This document shows positions 1-12,500 of a stretch of DNA of 64,000 nucleotides, one piece after another. Each line of letters begins with the position of its first letter. Position 1 is the first letter of the stretch. The notes beneath the pieces were generated by a model. That model was given only the letters and a program-made list of their open reading frames with translations. It was not told the origin of the DNA and did not search any database. Made by a program: the position numbers and the translations under genes. This DNA comes from Cedecea selenatireducens (GTDB taxonomy: Bacteria > Pseudomonadota > Gammaproteobacteria > Enterobacterales > Enterobacteriaceae), in contig NZ_JBHIKW010000016.1 in NCBI RefSeq assembly GCF_042138895.1, forward strand, positions 1 to 64,000, read 5' to 3'.

Positions 1-17
1 TTCGCCGGCTTTTTTTT
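1..17 (+). terminator. Possible right half of a terminator cut by the window edge
   Basis: TTCGCCGGC followed by eight T looks like the second arm and T-tail of a plus-strand terminator whose first arm would lie before base 1. It would serve a gene converging on the adaptor gene. Confidence 0.35.
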
Positions 18-1191
18 ATCTTTCTCGCAGCGCTTCGCTGGCTTTATTCAACGGTTTCAACAGGTAATCGAGTACCGATTTACTGCCGGTTTTAATGTCC
101 ACGGTTGCAATCATGCCGGGGAAGATGGGGAACGATTTTCCCTCCCGGTTTTCCAGCTGGCTGGCATCGGTACGGATGTAGACCCGGTAGTAGTAAACGT
201 CACGCTTCACCTCATCCTGCAGCGTATCCGGCGAAATGGTGGTCACCACCCCTTTCAGCCCGCCATAGATGGAATAGTCGTAGGCGGTAATTTTCACCAA
301 CGCCTTTTGCCCTGGGTGAATAAAGGCGACGTCGCGCGGCGAGATTTTTGCTTCAATCAGCATCTGGTCATCCAGCGGTACCAGCGTCATCAGCTTGCCG
401 TTAGGAGGAATCACCCCGCCCACGGTGGTGACCTCAATGCCTTTCACAATCGCCCGCACCGGTGAGGTAAACTTCAGGCGCGTCAGCGAGTCTGTCCGCC
501 CCCGCATCACCGAGCGCTGAGTTTCAATTTCCTCGTTGGTTTTTGCCAGTTCTTCACGAGCGCGCACGTAGTACTGGTTTTGCATTTCGGTGATTTTGTT
601 TTCCAGCTCATTTTTTTGCCGCTGCAGGCGCAGAACTTCCACGCTGCTGGCGGCACCCTGCTTGACCAGCGGCTGGGTCATCGCCAGTTCGCGCTGCACC
701 AGCGAGACGGCCTCACGCAGCCCGGCGACGCCTTTTTCAAGGCTGCTACGGCGTGATTCGTAGAGCGCCGTCTCCTGGCGCACGAGGTCGCTATCGCCGG
801 CCAGCATGTCGGGGAAGACCAGCGCCGTAGCGCCGACTTCGGCCTTCAGGCGTGCGGCGGTGGCCATCGCAGCGTGGAGGCGAGATTCACTTTCCTGCAC
901 GCCGGACTCGGTTTTCGTGCGGTCAAGCTGCGCCAGCACCTGGCCCCGCTCAACGATGTCCCCCTCATGAACGTCCAGCTTGTAGAGGATCCCGCCCTCG
1001 AGGGACTGAATAACCTGCTCCCGTGACGACGGCACAACTTTCCCCGAGCCGGTCGTAACCTCATCCAGGCTAAAGAAATTAGCCCAAAGCACAAAAACCA
1101 GCAGCATCAGCCCCAGCGCCCAGGCTACCAGGCTCGATCGCGGCAGCGCAGGCTCTTTCAGGCGGCTGTTATAGCGTGTGATGTCGTTCAT
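16..1191 (-). CDS. Type I secretion periplasmic adaptor (HlyD/LapC family)
   Basis: This 391-residue protein is the membrane fusion component that links the inner-membrane ABC exporter to the outer-membrane TolC-like channel, so the giant adhesin next door can cross both membranes in one step. A short cytoplasmic N-terminus is followed by one membrane segment (about residues 20-40), a lipoyl/barrel-sandwich half around EGGILYKLDVHEGDIV, a long coiled-coil hairpin (about 95-235) and a C-terminal beta-barrel domain. Length and layout fit HlyD-family proteins such as LapC and BapD. Its ATG overlaps the stop of the upstream ABC gene by 4 bp, implying translational coupling. It is the last gene of the secretion operon visible here and is complete. 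Confidence 0.93.
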   Translation of the reverse strand: MNDITRYNSRLKEPALPRSSLVAWALGLMLLVFVLWANFFSLDEVTTGSGKVVPSSREQVIQSLEGGILYKLDVHEGDIVERGQVLAQLDRTKTESGVQESESRLHAAMATAARLKAEVGATALVFPDMLAGDSDLVRQETALYESRRSSLEKGVAGLREAVSLVQRELAMTQPLVKQGAASSVEVLRLQRQKNELENKITEMQNQYYVRAREELAKTNEEIETQRSVMRGRTDSLTRLKFTSPVRAIVKGIEVTTVGGVIPPNGKLMTLVPLDDQMLIEAKISPRDVAFIHPGQKALVKITAYDYSIYGGLKGVVTTISPDTLQDEVKRDVYYYRVYIRTDASQLENREGKSFPIFPGMIATVDIKTGSKSVLDYLLKPLNKASEALRER

Positions 1192-3365
1192 CCCTGCACC
1201 TCCGGCCCGATGTCAGGCTTAAGCGTCGCCGTCCTACGCGGGGCGGCTTTATTCTCCATCCCGTGCAGCTGTAAAATTTTGTCTCGTGGGCCGTCCATGA
1301 CAATGCGGCCGTTATCCAGCACGATGATTCGGTCTACCAGCTGCAGGATGGGCATCCGGTGCGTGGCGACCACCAGCGTGCGGTTGCCCAGCCACGGAGC
1401 CAGGTTAGCGATGAGCTGCTGCTCGCTGATTTCATCCAGCCAGGCCGTCGGCTCATCCAGCAGCAGGATCTGCGGTTGCAGGATGAGGGTTCGCGCCAGC
1501 AGCAATGCCTGCCGCTGGCCGCCGGACAGGCCTGCGCCCCCTTCGGTAATCAGATAGTTGAGGCCGTTTTTCTGCTTCTGAACAAAGCCCAGCGCGCCGC
1601 TAAGCGCCAGGGCGCGGTGGATCTCTTCGTCACTTGCCAGCGGACGGCCCATGGTCAGGTTGTCGCGGATCGAGCCGAAGAATAACCGAGCCTGCTGGCT
1701 GAGCAGGGTCATATCACGACGCAGATCGGCGGTGTCGAGCTGGCCGAGGCTGATATCATCCAGCAGGATCTGCCCGTGCTGCGGCGTTTGCATCCCCGCC
1801 AGCAGCTGTAAGAGCGTGCTTTTGCCGGAGCCGTTCCGTCCCAGCACCGCGATTTTCTCCCCGGCGGTGATGGTCAGCCGCGCAATGTCCAGGTCGTTAA
1901 CCTTTTCTTCTTCGTCGTAGTAAAACGCCGCATAGTTAAACTGGTAGTTCCCCTGCAAATGCGCTTTATGCACTTTTTTGCCCTGCTCCGGATCGTCCAG
2001 CGGGCGCTGCATCAGGTCGTCCAGCCCTTTACGCGCCACCTTCGCCTGCTGCCAGCGCGATAGCACACCGGATATCTGCGCCAGCGGAGCAATGGTGCGG
2101 GAAGCCAGAATGGAGGTACCAACCAGCGCCCCGGTGGTCATATCGCCGTTAATCACCAGGTAACACCCTACCAGCAGCACCACGGCGTAGACGATAGACT
2201 GAACTTCCTGGGTCCAGGTCATCAGCAGGCTGGTCAGCCAACGCTGCTTCATGCCAACCCCGGCCGCCACGTCGTTGGTGTTATTCCACTGGTTCTGGAA
2301 CCGCTGCTCGGCGCGCAGCAGTTTGATGTCTTCGATGGACTGAACGGCCTCCACCAGCGTGGCGTTGCGGATGGCCGACTCACGCATGCCCTCGTTCGAG
2401 AGGTGCGCCAACGGACGCTGCACCAGCAGGCCGGGGATCAGCAGCAGAGGGATCGCCAGCAGCACCACAAACACCAGCGGGCCGCCAATCAGCCAGAGAA
2501 TAAAGACAAACAGCAGGAAGAACGGAATGTCCGACACCGTGCCGATGGTGGTGGAGGTGATAAGCTCGCGAACCGACTCCAGCTCGCGAATCTGCGAGAT
2601 AAACGAGCCGGTTGATTTAGGCCGTGCGCTGTTTTTAATGCGCAATGCCCTGGAGAAAACCCGGTCGGAAATGCGCAAATCGGCCCGCTTGCCGACCACG
2701 TCGGCTATGTGGACGCGCAGCATACGCATGGTAAATTCAAAGAGAATCGCCAGCATCACGCCGCCAAACAGTACCCACAGCGTGGGGACAGATTGTGAAG
2801 GCACCACCCGGTCATACACCTGCATGGAGAAGATCATCCCCGCCAGCGCCAGCACGTTAGCCGCCATCGCCACCAGCATGATGTCGCCGTAGCGTTTCCA
2901 GTCTTTCAGCGCCAGCGTCCAGAACCAGTTTTTTTGGTACGGCTTGACGTAGTCGTCTACTCGCGCGTCGGGGATAGAGTTCAGCGGGCGCAGCAAAAAC
3001 AGGCCTTTCAGCCTCTGCGACAGCGCTTCACGGCTGACCACGGTTTCCAGGCCGCCGTCGCCGCTAAGCTGTATGCTGAGCTGCCCGTGCTTATCCATGT
3101 GGGTCAGCACCGCCATCTGGCCGTCATTAAGCTCCGCGACCAGCGGCAAACGCCAAGGATCGATAAGCGTGACATCCGCCGGGACGCTGCGCAGGGCTAA
3201 TCCAAGCTGACGAGCCATATCTTCCAGCACCAGATGATGGGGACTTTGGCTTTCCTGGTTAACCACCACGCGCACGTGCTCTTCCGAGAAGTCCAGCCGA
3301 TAGTGGCGCGCTACGGCCAGCATGGCCTGCAGCCAGGGTTCATAGCGGGTATGCGTTGAAGTCAT
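1188..3365 (-). CDS. Type I secretion ABC transporter with C39-like domain (LapB family)
   Basis: This 725-residue inner-membrane permease/ATPase powers export of the adhesin. The first 130 or so residues form a C39-like domain with no cysteine at the expected catalytic position (AMLAVARHYRL), so it should bind rather than cleave substrate, as known for RTX exporters without a leader peptidase. A transmembrane domain follows (about 150-430). The nucleotide-binding domain has Walker A GRNGSGKST near residue 507, signature LSGGQRQ near 613 and Walker B ILLLDEPTA near 635. The gene starts 139 bp after the adhesin stop and overlaps the adaptor gene by 4 bp. Closest functional relatives by layout are LapB and the Salmonella BapA exporter. 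Confidence 0.94.
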   Translation of the reverse strand: MTSTHTRYEPWLQAMLAVARHYRLDFSEEHVRVVVNQESQSPHHLVLEDMARQLGLALRSVPADVTLIDPWRLPLVAELNDGQMAVLTHMDKHGQLSIQLSGDGGLETVVSREALSQRLKGLFLLRPLNSIPDARVDDYVKPYQKNWFWTLALKDWKRYGDIMLVAMAANVLALAGMIFSMQVYDRVVPSQSVPTLWVLFGGVMLAILFEFTMRMLRVHIADVVGKRADLRISDRVFSRALRIKNSARPKSTGSFISQIRELESVRELITSTTIGTVSDIPFFLLFVFILWLIGGPLVFVVLLAIPLLLIPGLLVQRPLAHLSNEGMRESAIRNATLVEAVQSIEDIKLLRAEQRFQNQWNNTNDVAAGVGMKQRWLTSLLMTWTQEVQSIVYAVVLLVGCYLVINGDMTTGALVGTSILASRTIAPLAQISGVLSRWQQAKVARKGLDDLMQRPLDDPEQGKKVHKAHLQGNYQFNYAAFYYDEEEKVNDLDIARLTITAGEKIAVLGRNGSGKSTLLQLLAGMQTPQHGQILLDDISLGQLDTADLRRDMTLLSQQARLFFGSIRDNLTMGRPLASDEEIHRALALSGALGFVQKQKNGLNYLITEGGAGLSGGQRQALLLARTLILQPQILLLDEPTAWLDEISEQQLIANLAPWLGNRTLVVATHRMPILQLVDRIIVLDNGRIVMDGPRDKILQLHGMENKAAPRRTATLKPDIGPEVQG

Positions 3366-3504
3366 CGTGTCTCACGTCCTGCGAAAGTGGCAAAAAGCGC
3401 CGGTGTTGCCCTTTCTGCGGCTTGTTTCATAAACATGTTTTATACCGGGTAATAAAGATAAGCGGCCAGAATGCCGCCGGACTTAAAGCCCGGCGGCACT
3501 AACG

Positions 3505-6500
3505 TTAAATAACCACCAGCTGGTGGTTCGCCAGCAGCGTGGCGAGGTCTGTCTGTACCCCGTTCAGCGTCACCACGGTGGTTGGGTCAAAGACGCCGCC
3601 CTTACCGTCGCGGTCAATCTGAATCTCGGTGCTGCTGCCGTTTTGTACCACTTTGATGTAGTCGCCGATGTTGCCTGCCCCGGCACCCAGCTGTGCGACA
3701 CCATTGATGTAGTGTGCGGAAGCATCTCCGGCGTAACCGCTGCCCTGCAGCAGCTCGCGCAGGTCAATGCGGTCGCTGTCTGCGGTGCCTTCCCAGGTCC
3801 CGACGCTGAAGCCATTGACGACGTCATGGCCGTTACCGCCGGTGGCATCCGACCCGTTCAGCAGCTTGTAGAGCAGCGTATCGTGCCCGCCGCTGCCGAT
3901 GTTGAAGGTGTCGTTACCGCCGCCGCCTTCGAAGGTGTTATTCCCGCTATTGCCGGTAATCACATCGTCATGGCTGGAGCCGACGATCCCTTCGATATTG
4001 CTAAAGGTGGCGGTATTAAACCCGGTGTTCTGCGCCCCGGTTTTACCCAAATCGACGGTGACGCCCACGCTCGAGTTACGGAAATCAACCACATCCATTC
4101 CACCCGTCGAGCTCCAGGTCTGGTGTTCGGAAGACGTTTCCCAGCCGCCGCCGCCGTTGTAGACATAAGTGCCCTGCTCGGCGATAAACGTATCGTTGTA
4201 GCCGGTGCCGGTGAGCGTGCCTCCGTGTACGCCGGTCGCGGCATCTGCCGTCAGGGCATAGCTTTCTCTGCCATCGCCAGCGGTGAGTCCATTCCAGGTC
4301 GTGTTGCTGGAGACGCCGTTGATCGCCCGCACCAGCTCGGCATGGTAGGTTTCATTCGGGTTGAGGCCGTAGAAGCTCACCAGCGCCGAAGCGTCGTTGA
4401 TGCCGATCCCCGACTGGGCGTTAATCACCTGGCTTGCCACCAGTTCACCCGCCGCGTTATAGAGCTTCACCGTGTTGCCGAAGAACACGTTAATGCCCTG
4501 GCTGTCGACAATTTTCAGGTGAATCGCCGTGCCCGGTGCCACGGCGTTGGTGTTCCGCTCCAGCGTCACGCTGCCGTTTTGGCGGAAGATCAGCAGGTCC
4601 TGCGCGCCGTCCCAGTCGTAGTCGACCAGCGCCGCGCCGGAGACCTGGCTGGTGGTCGCCGAGCCGAACTTCGACGAGGTGAAGCTTGCCACGCCCTTCA
4701 GCCCGTCGTTGGTGTACATATACGACTGCCCGCTGTTGGCCAGCTTGATGATGTCCATCCGGCCGTCCATGTTCCAGTCCACCGCCACGCTGACCGTACC
4801 GTTGTACTTCTCGGTGCCAACCGCCGTGCCGGCTAGCAGATTGCCTTTGCCGTCGTTCGTCATCAGCAGGCCGCCGGTGCCTGCCCGTGACATCCCCATG
4901 TAGAGGTCCATGTAGCCGTCACCGTCGAAGTCAGCCCAGGTCATGCTCACCGAGTTGTTGGCGGCGGCAGAACCCGTTGCGCTGTACATGGTGTTGATGA
5001 AGTTCTGGCCCCAGGTAAAGGTGCCATCACCTTTGTTAAACATGGTGGACAGCGCATAGTAGTTGTTGCCGTTGGTGGTGTGCTGAGCAATATCCACCAT
5101 GCCGTCGTTGTTCAAATCCACGCCTGAAGCTTCAATCAGGCTGTTGTAGTTGCCGACTTTAGCCCCGGAGACAAAGTTGATGTACGTTCCGGCGCCGGAG
5201 GTCCCTACCAGCTTGCCGGCGTTGTTATTCACAAAGGTGCTGGAGTCCGGCCCGCCAGCATCGCCCATCACAAAGTCGACGTAGCCGTCACCCTGGAAGT
5301 CAATGGCCACGACGGCGCCATACCACAACAGCGCGCCGACCGAGGCGCTGCTGCCGGGGCTGGTTGAGGTGTAGGTTCCATCCCCGTTGTTCATCAACTG
5401 GGCGATGTAGCTGTAGTTGGTGCTTTCCACCAGCATATCCGCGTGGCCGTCGCGGTTGATGTCCGCATAGGCACCGGTGGTGTAGCTCCCGTTCATCGTG
5501 AAGTTTCCGCTCACTTTGTAAGTGTTGCGGTCGCTCGAGGTGGCGAACTGCTGGTTGCTGGCAAACGTCCACATGCCGTTTTCGTCGAGCATAAAGCTGG
5601 CGGCAATGGCGTTGGTGGCGCTGGTAAAGGACCAGGCTGGCGACATCGACGCTTCTGCACCTACCACCACCGTGCCGTGCGTGACATCTACGCTGTTGCC
5701 GTTGCCCGCGCTGCTTTTTACCTGCGCCGTAACGTCATAGCTCTTTAACGAAAGCACATCGGCGTCCGGGATTTGCAGATACCAGGTGTTAGAAGAAGGA
5801 TCGACCACCACCGCACCGCCGCGATCGGAGGTGTAGGTCTTGCCGTTCACCGTCACCACCACGAACTCGCCGTGCACCAGGCTTGCATCCACGCTGCCGG
5901 TGATAATTGGCGTGGTGTCAGTGGTGTTTAAACCGTCAACCAGCGCTTTGGTGGTCGGCACCGAGGTGTCGACCGTCAGGCTAAAGTCGTTAGATTCGGT
6001 GTAGTTCCCCGCTTTGTCCGTCACTCGCAGAACGTAATGATAGTTTCCGTCCAGCAGGCCGGAGTCCGCGAACGTCCAGTTGGTGCCGCCGGTGATGGTC
6101 ACTTTGCCCACCAGCACGCCGTCGCGGAAGATCTGTGCGATTTCGCCGTCGGCCAGCGCCTGGTTCAGCGTGCCGTTTAGCACCGGCGAGGTGTCGTCGG
6201 TAGAATAGCTGCTGTCGAAATTACCGGTACGTTCGCCGTCGTTGTCGGTATAGCTGACGATGCTCCCCACGGTGTCCGGAGCCACGGTGTCAACGGTTAC
6301 CAGCTGGTTTGCGGTTGATCCGACGTTTCCGGCCTGGTCGACAATGCGAACCTGGTAGACATAGTCGCCATCGGCCAGGGTGCGGCCATCAACGTAGTGC
6401 CAGGCGGTCCCGTTCACCACGGCATCGACCCAGGTTTTACCGCCGTCGAGGCTTACCTGTACGCGCTCATCGCTCGCCAGCGCATGGCCGAGCGTGCCGT

Positions 6501-9500
6501 TCAGCGTCAGCGTGGTATCCATGGTGATAAAGTCGCTGGCGCTCTGCCCGGTATCGTCAGAGATACCGTCAATGGTGATGCCATAGTTTGGCGCGACGGT
6601 ATCCACCGTCACCGTCTGGCTGGTGGTTGCGCCCACGTTTCCGGCAAGGTCGACGACGCGAACCTGCCAGGTATGGTCGCCGTCCGCCAGCTGGCGTCCG
6701 TCGGTATAGCTCCAGCTGGTGCCGTTCACCGAGGTGGCGTAAACCCAACTGACTCCGCCGTCGAAGCTAATCTGGACGAATTCATTGTTGCCGAGCGCCG
6801 TCCCCAGCGAACCGTTCAGCGTCAGCGTATTATCGTTGGTGATAAAATCGCTGTTGCTGAAGCCGCTGTCGGTGGTGATGCTGTCGACGGTCACGGTGAT
6901 GGACGCGTCCGGCGGCGTGGTATCCACAGTGACGTTCTTAGAGGCGCTTTGCCCAACGTTACCGGCATCGTCAACCACGCGAACCAGGTACTGATAAGTG
7001 CCATCGCTGAGGGTTCTGCCGTCGTTGAAGTACCAGGTTGTGCCAACCGTGACTACCGTCTGCCAGGTCTTCCCGCCGTCCAGGCTTATCTGCACGTATT
7101 CCCCCGCCAGCAGCGACGCGCCCAGCGAACCGTTCACCGTCAGCGAGGTATCGCTGGTGACAAAGTCAGTGCTGCTCAGCCCCGTATCGTTGCTGATGCT
7201 GTCAATCGAGACGGTTTTACTCGCGTCCGGTGCCACGGTATCTACCGTTACCAGCTGGCTGGTGGTTGCACCGACATTGCCCGCCTCGTCGACAACGCGC
7301 AGCTGATAGAGATAATCACCGTCTGCCAGCGTACGCTTATCAATGTAGCTCCACGTGGTACCGCTAATACTCACGTCAATCCAGGTTTTCCCACCGTCAA
7401 TGCTGATTTGGGCGTGTTCGCCCGCCGCCAGCGGAGCGCCGAGCTTGCCGCTGAGGGTCAGGGTATTGTCGTTGGTAATAAAGTCGTGCGCGTCCAAACC
7501 TGTATCCTGGCTAATAGCTTCGACAGTAATGGTCTTACTGGCGTCCGGCGCCACGGTATCGATGGTCACATTCTGCGTTGCCGTCGAGCCAACGTTGCCC
7601 GCATTGTCGATGACGCGCACGTTATAGGTCACGATGCCGTCCGGCAGAGTGCGCCCGTCGGCATAGCTCCATGATTTGCCGTTAACCACCAGATCAATCC
7701 AGCTTGCCCCACCGTCAAAGCTAATTTGCGCCTTCTCATTGTTACCCAGCGCCCCGCTCAGGGAACCTTTTACGACGACCTTGTTGTCGGCGGTAATAAA
7801 GTCGCTGGCGCTCAGCCCGGTATCGTTTTGCAGCGAGTCAATGGTGATGGTCATCTGCGGTGGCGTGGTATCCACCGTGATGGTACGGTCGGCCCCCGCA
7901 CTGTTGCCGATGCTGTTGCTGACGCTGGCGTGAATAACGTATGCGTCGCCGTCCGCCAGGGCGGATACCGCGCTGCTGCCAAGGGTGTAGCTCCAGGTCC
8001 CGTCGCCGTTCACCGTCGTGGTGTATTTCTGCCCGTTCAGCGTAATGGTCACGGTTTGCCCCGCAGGAGCATTGGTGACTCCGCTCAGCACCAGCGGCGT
8101 GCCGTGCTCCGCCGCGCTGACGATATCGTCCCCGGCAAAGGTGTTAATGCTGATGGTAGGCACTTCACCGCTCAGGGTGACCTGCTTGTCCGCGCTGCTG
8201 CCGTTGCCCGCTTTATCGCTGACGCTCGCAGAGATTTGATAGCTGCCGTCCGCCGCGCCCAGGAAATCCTGAGCAGGCACGGTCACAGACCAGGTCCCGG
8301 TATCGCTAACCACCGCCTTGTAAGCGTGATTATTGAAGGTCACGGTAATCGTCTGCCCAGGCTGGGCGCTGGTCGTCCCGCTGATAACCTGGCCTGCCTG
8401 CTGCTCGGCGCTGTTGATGATGTCGTCCCCGGCCACCTTGTCGAAGGTGATGGTCGGCGCGGTCGTGTCCACCGTCAAAGTACGGTCCGCGCTGCCCGGG
8501 TTCCCGGCTTTGTCACTCACTGCGGCATGAACGGAGAAGTCGCCGTCAGCGAGCTTTGCCAAATCTTCAGCGGCCACGGTGAGGCTCCAGGAGCCATCTG
8601 CCTGAACCGTGGCTTCATAGCTTTCGCTGCCCAGCTTAACGGTGACTTTTTGCCCGGCTTCTGCGCTGCTGGTGCCGCGAATCGTTAACGGCTGCTGCTG
8701 TTCGGTCGCGTTGATCACGTTGTCGCCGGAGATGTCGGCAATGGTGACTATCGGCGCAGCTGTGTCGACGCTGATATTGTGGGTCGCCGACGTCGCGTTA
8801 TTCGCGCTGTCTGTCGCCGAGGCCATCACCGTGTAGCCGCTGCCGTGCGCCAGATTCTGCACCTGGTTTGCCGGGACGGTTAAGCTCCAGCCGCCGCCCT
8901 GCTGAATAGTGGCGCTGTACTGAATGCCGTTTAACGTGACCGTGACCTGAGTGCCCACGGCCAGCTCGGTGCTGCCGCCGCTAATCACCAGATCCTGCTG
9001 AGCTTCCGCAGCGTTAATCACGTCATCCTGGCTAATGGTGTCGATGGTCAGCCCGATGCGGGCGGCGTTAACCTCAACCGTGTGGGAGTTCGTTCCCTCG
9101 TTTCCGGCGCTGTCGGTCAGCGTGGCGGTAATCGTCGCCGTGCCGTTTTTCAGCGCTGAAACCGCCGAGGCCGGCACGCCCACGCTCCAGTTGCCGTTGG
9201 CATCCACCTGAGTAACGTACTGAATCCCGTCGAGGGTGATGACGATTTTGTTCCCTGCCGCCGCGCCAGTGCTTGAGCCAGAGATAATTTGCGCCTGAGC
9301 GTGCTCTTCAAGGTTGATGATGTCGTCACCCGCCACGACGTTAAAGCTGACGGTCGGCGCGGTGGTGTCCAGCGTCATGTTCTGGCTGCCGGTGGTTTTG
9401 TTGCCTGCCGCATCGCTGACGTCAACTTTTACCGCATACTGGTTATCCGCCAGCGCGCCCAGGGCGGTTGAATCAAGCGTAATGCTCCAGGTGCCGTCCG

Positions 9501-12500
9501 CTTTCACTACGCCGGTGTAGGTTTTTCCGTCCAGGGTCAGGGTAACCGTCTGCCCGGCCTCCGCATTTGACGTCCCGGTAACGGTCACGCCTGCGCCTGC
9601 TTCTGCAGCGTTAATCACGTTGTCCGTGGCGATCGGGTCGATAGTCAGCCCCGGTGCCGTGGCGTCAACGCTGAACTCACGCTCCGCGCTGGCGCCGTTC
9701 CCGTTCACGTTAGTGACGCTAACTTTCACCGTCGCATCGCCGTCCCTCAGTCCGGCCATATCGCTTGCCGGCACGCTGTAGTGCCAGCTGCCGTCGGACT
9801 CAACCTGGGCCGTGTAGGTGTGGCCGCCGAAGATAATCGTGACGGTTTGCCCCGCCTCAACGTTTTGGGTTTTACCGGAAAGCACCAGGTCTGCCCCTTT
9901 CTCGGCGGCATTAAGCACGTTATCTGCGGTGATAGCTTCAACGCTGACCGCGACCGGAGTGAGATCGACCGTCACGGAGCGATCGATAGAGATCGGATTG
10001 CCCGAGCTGCTGCTGCCCGCCGCCGTCACGGTGATATTACCCGCTGCCCACAGGCCGACATCTTGCGCCGGAAGGGCTGCCGACCATGTGCCGCTCGCGC
10101 TAACCGTCGCCAGGTAGTTCTTGCCGTTAATGGTGACGGTGACGGTGCTGCCTTCGTTCATGCCGCTGGCGCTGCCGCTGATAATCAGGTTCTGATTGTG
10201 CTCGATGGCGTTGACGACGTCATCGCCGGCCACGGTGTTGATGCGGATGCCCGGCAGGCTGGCGTCAATCGTAAACTCACGGTCTGCCGTGCCGCTGTTG
10301 CCGTGGCCGTTGGTGACCGAAGCCGTGACGGTTAATTTTCCGTTACCCAGGGCGCTCAGCACGTCGGCCGGCAGGTCGAGGCTCCAGCTCAAATCACTCT
10401 GCACCGTCGCGGTGTAGGTTTTCCCACCCAGTTTTATAGTGACAGTGTCACCTACGGCGGCATTGCTGACTTTTCCGCTCAGGGTCTGGCCTGCCGCGAT
10501 TTCCGCAGCATTAAGGACGTTGTCTGCGGTAACCGGGTTAATCGTGACGCCCGGGGCGGCAGTGTCCACCAGCAGATTAGCGTTGGCGCTGGCGCTGTTG
10601 CCGATAGCGCTGGTTGCGGTGGCTGTCAGCGTATAGTTTGCTTCACCCAGTCCGGCCAGGTCGCCCGGCTGAACGTCCACGCGCCAGTTGCCGCTGGCGT
10701 CGGTGGTGGCGGTGTAGTTTTTGCCGTTCAGGGTGACGATGACGGCGGTGCCCGGCGCCAGATTAGCGCTGGTGCCGCTCAGCGTCAGTACTTCGCCTTT
10801 TTCAATGGCGTTCAGCACGTTATCGCCGCTGATAGCATTGAAGTTTAGCGACGGCAGGCCGGTATTAACCGTCACTTCATGGCTGCCGCTGCCGGTATTG
10901 CCGGCGCTGTCCGTCAGGCTGGCGTTGATGGTGACTTTACCGTCCGCAAGCTGGCTTACCACGCCGGCCGGGACGCCGATGCTCCAGTTGCCCGCCGCAT
11001 CCACGGTGGTGGTCCAGCTGTTTGCGCCAATAGTCACGGTGATTTTATCCCCGGCAGCAGCGCCGCGGCTGGAACCGGAGATAATCTGTGCCTGCCCGTG
11101 TTCGGCGAGGTTAATCACGTCGTCGCCGGCGACCACGCCAAACGAAATGGACGGCACGGTGACGTCCACGCTCAGGTTATGGCTCGCGGAGGATCCGTTG
11201 CCTGCGGCATCGCTGACGCTGGCTTCAACGGTATACACGCCGTCGCCAAGCGCGGAGGCTTTGTCAACCGGAACGGTTACGCTCCAGCTGCTGTCGGCCT
11301 GCACGGTGCCGGTATAAGTTTCATTGTTCAGCTTCACGGTCACGGTCTGGCCCGGCTCCGCGTCGCTGGTGCCGGTAATCACCAGCGGCTGCCCGGCCTC
11401 GGCGGCATTGAGCACGTTATCCCCGGCGAGGGTGTTGATTTGCAGAGTCGGGGCTGCGGTATCCACGCTGATTTCACGCCCGGCCGATGCCCCGTTGCCG
11501 CTCACGTTAGCGACGCTGACTTCCACGGAAGTTTCGCCGTCTTTCAGCCCCTGCATATCATTAGCCGGGACGGTGAATTTCCAGCTGCCGTCGCTCTCTA
11601 CCTGAGTGGTGTAGGTGTGCCCCGCAAAGGTAATGGTGATTGTCTGCCCGGCTTCCACATTCTGTGTTACCCCGGAGAGCAATAAATCAGCGCCTTTCTC
11701 GGCGGCGTTCAGCACGTCGTCTCCGGCAATCTGGCCGATGGTTATCGCCACCGCGTTGAGATCTACATTGACGGTATGATCGATGGAGACTGGGTTACCT
11801 GAACTGCTGGTTCCGCCTGCAGAAACGGTGATATCTCCAGCCTGCCACTGGCTGACTTCGTTTCCTGGCACCACGGTCTGCCAGCTGCCGTCGGCCCGCA
11901 CCGTTGCGGCATAGTCTTTACCGTTGATGGTTACGGTTACCGTGCTGCCTTCGTTCAGGCCGCTGCTGGTGCCGTTGATCACCAGGTTCAGGCCATGTTC
12001 AATGGCGTTGATAACGTCATCGCCCGCAATGGTATTAATCCGGATGCCCGGTAGTGCCGCATCGATGGTGACGTCGCGCGAACCGGTGCCGGTGTTACCC
12101 GCCCCGTCCGTCACGGAGGCGTTAATTTTAAGCGAGCCGTCGCCGAGCGCGGTCAGCACGTCCTTGCCAAGGGTCAGGCTCCAGGTAAGATCGCTTTGCA
12201 CCTTAGCGGTGTAGTTCACGCCGCCAATGTTAATGGTCACGTCCGCCCCGGCCTGCACGCCGGTCACGCGCCCGGTAATCGTCTGACCAGCCGCCAGCTC
12301 TGCGGCATTGATAATGTCGTCGATCGCCACGGCATTGATGATAACGCCCGGCAGCGTAGAGGCGACTTCCAGGGTGCTGCTCTGGCTGCCAGCATTGCCC
12401 ACGCCGTTGCTGGCGCTGACGGAAACATCATAGAAGGCCTCGCCAAGCTTGCCAACGTCGCCCGCTGGGACGGTAGTGGTCCATTTACCGTCGTCACCCA

